From JBAXTE01 sp963556065 (lineage in GTDB: Bacteria > Bacteroidota > Bacteroidia > Bacteroidales > WCHB1-69): DNA of 64,000 nucleotides. The notes beneath the pieces are model-generated. The model had not been told where the DNA came from and did no database searches. It saw only the letters and a program-made list of their open reading frames with translations. The stretch covers positions 1 through 64,000 of the forward strand of contig CAUVYH020000017.1 of assembly GCA_963556065.3 (NCBI GenBank), in the 5' to 3' direction. This document shows, in pieces, positions 63,576 through 64,000 of the stretch (the first letter of the stretch is position 1; every line of letters begins with the position of its first letter). A program made the position numbers and the translations under genes.

Positions 63576-64000
63576 TCAAAAAACTTCAAAGATATTCGTG
63601 ATGTCAAACCACACCTCTTTGTGCTTATAGTTTTCGTTTGGATTTACCGTTAGTTTGTCGTAAGTTCTTTTCTTTGAGGTTATTAACGTTTGATTTAAAA
63701 CATCTCCGGTAAGAAGTAAGTTATAGCATATAAAGTACTCATCGGCGATTGATACCACATCAATAGCGTTTTTTTCATCCCGACCATCCCCTGTTGACAA
63801 AATTGCATCAAACAACTTATTTGTAATTTGAATTCGTTGTTTGGTGGCTGGCAATTTCGGATATATTTCCGAAACGAGATAAGATTTCAAGTGGTTTGCC
63901 GTTAAATTGAGCGGTGCTTTTATTACGATTGAGTCTATTTGATCCAATGCATCTCCCAGTTTTTTGTTATGAATGTTTTCAAAAACTTCCGAAAATTGAG
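63576..64000 (-). CDS. Partial hypothetical protein, DUF4919-like
   Basis: The frame is open to the window edge; the upstream start is not visible. The visible part reads FSEVFENIHNKKLGDALDQI at the edge, then QRIQITNKLFDAILSTGDGR, ADEYFICYNLLL and the end KEVWFDITNIFEVF. The DEYF block and final VWFDI segment resemble DUF4919-type proteins of Bacteroidota. The N-terminal part, probably with a signal peptide, is missing. The TTG at 63947 is an artefact start. Confidence 0.55.
   Translation of the reverse strand, partial: QFSEVFENIHNKKLGDALDQIDSIVIKAPLNLTANHLKSYLVSEIYPKLPATKQRIQITNKLFDAILSTGDGRDEKNAIDVVSIADEYFICYNLLLTGDVLNQTLITSKKRTYDKLTVNPNENYKHKEVWFDITNIFEVF

Overview
The window comes from a bacterium of the phylum Bacteroidota, most likely an anaerobic, amino-acid-fermenting member of the Bacteroidales or Marinilabiliales. 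Supporting features are the TAnnTTTG -7 promoter boxes, a TonB receptor with a carboxypeptidase-regulatory-like N-terminal domain, DUF3127, DUF2752 and DUF4369-like proteins, the Bacteroidota-type YidD, the M28-fold glutaminyl cyclase, the futalosine menaquinone genes mqnB and mqnD, and a lysine-fermentation cluster. No rRNA, tRNA or CRISPR array was seen.

Layout. 0.2-6.8 kb: poorly conserved envelope proteins (membrane protein, alpha/beta hydrolase, DcaP-like porin, MORN-repeat protein), most of them frameshifted. 7.0-8.2 kb: an IS200-like Y1 transposase with REP-like palindromes, flanked by two copies of a segment that includes the 3' end of kamB. 8.2-17.4 kb: a leftward lysine-fermentation cluster, in transcription order atoD, a class III aminotransferase (probably 3-aminobutyryl-CoA transaminase, kat), kce, an S23-type four-helix protein, two tandem kdd paralogues, kamA, a broken GIY-YIG gene and kamB. 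Palindromic repeats fill its spacers. kamC, kamD, kamE, atoA and kal are not in the window, and the cluster ends exactly at the transposase. 17.7-22.5 kb: a WYL regulator and accessory hypotheticals, including a possible Fe-S uracil-DNA-glycosylase-like protein. 22.7-31.7 kb: cysS, a broken Na+-pumping decarboxylase beta subunit with a 49-residue partner, glutaminyl cyclase, tilS, dsbD and tadA. 31.7-35.0 kb: a leftward cluster (two-TM protein, LolA-like, yidD, two paralogous TPR/membrane proteins), all frameshifted. 35.0-37.7 kb: mqnB, mqnD and hldD, overlapping, preceded by a small lipoprotein gene. 37.8-45.1 kb: gcvP, a sirtuin between two ~190-bp direct repeats, a polyprenyl synthase, a sugar epimerase and rfbA. 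45.3-53.8 kb: a rightward run of thioredoxin-like lipoprotein, M1 peptidase, lpxH, DUF3127, NlpC/P60, GNAT, mltG, DUF2752 and a membrane protein. 53.9-64 kb: TonB receptor, dprA, ECF sigma, pta, membrane pyrophosphatase, a nucleoside permease and a partial gene at the edge.

How the genes fit together. KamA makes beta-lysine. The 5,6-aminomutase, whose reactivase subunit is probably KamB, Kdd and Kce would carry it to 3-aminobutyryl-CoA plus acetoacetate. The aminotransferase would then give acetoacetyl-CoA in place of the deaminating Kal step, and AtoD (with an AtoA not seen here) handles CoA transfer. Pta and the cation-pumping pyrophosphatase and decarboxylase fit fermentative energy conservation.

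Caution. About fifteen genes carry single-base indels, often in homopolymers, including normally essential or central ones (tadA, pta, hldD, mltG). They cluster in short intervals while long genes elsewhere are intact. I read most of them as consensus errors of a low-coverage assembly, not real gene loss, and give reconstructed gene limits.
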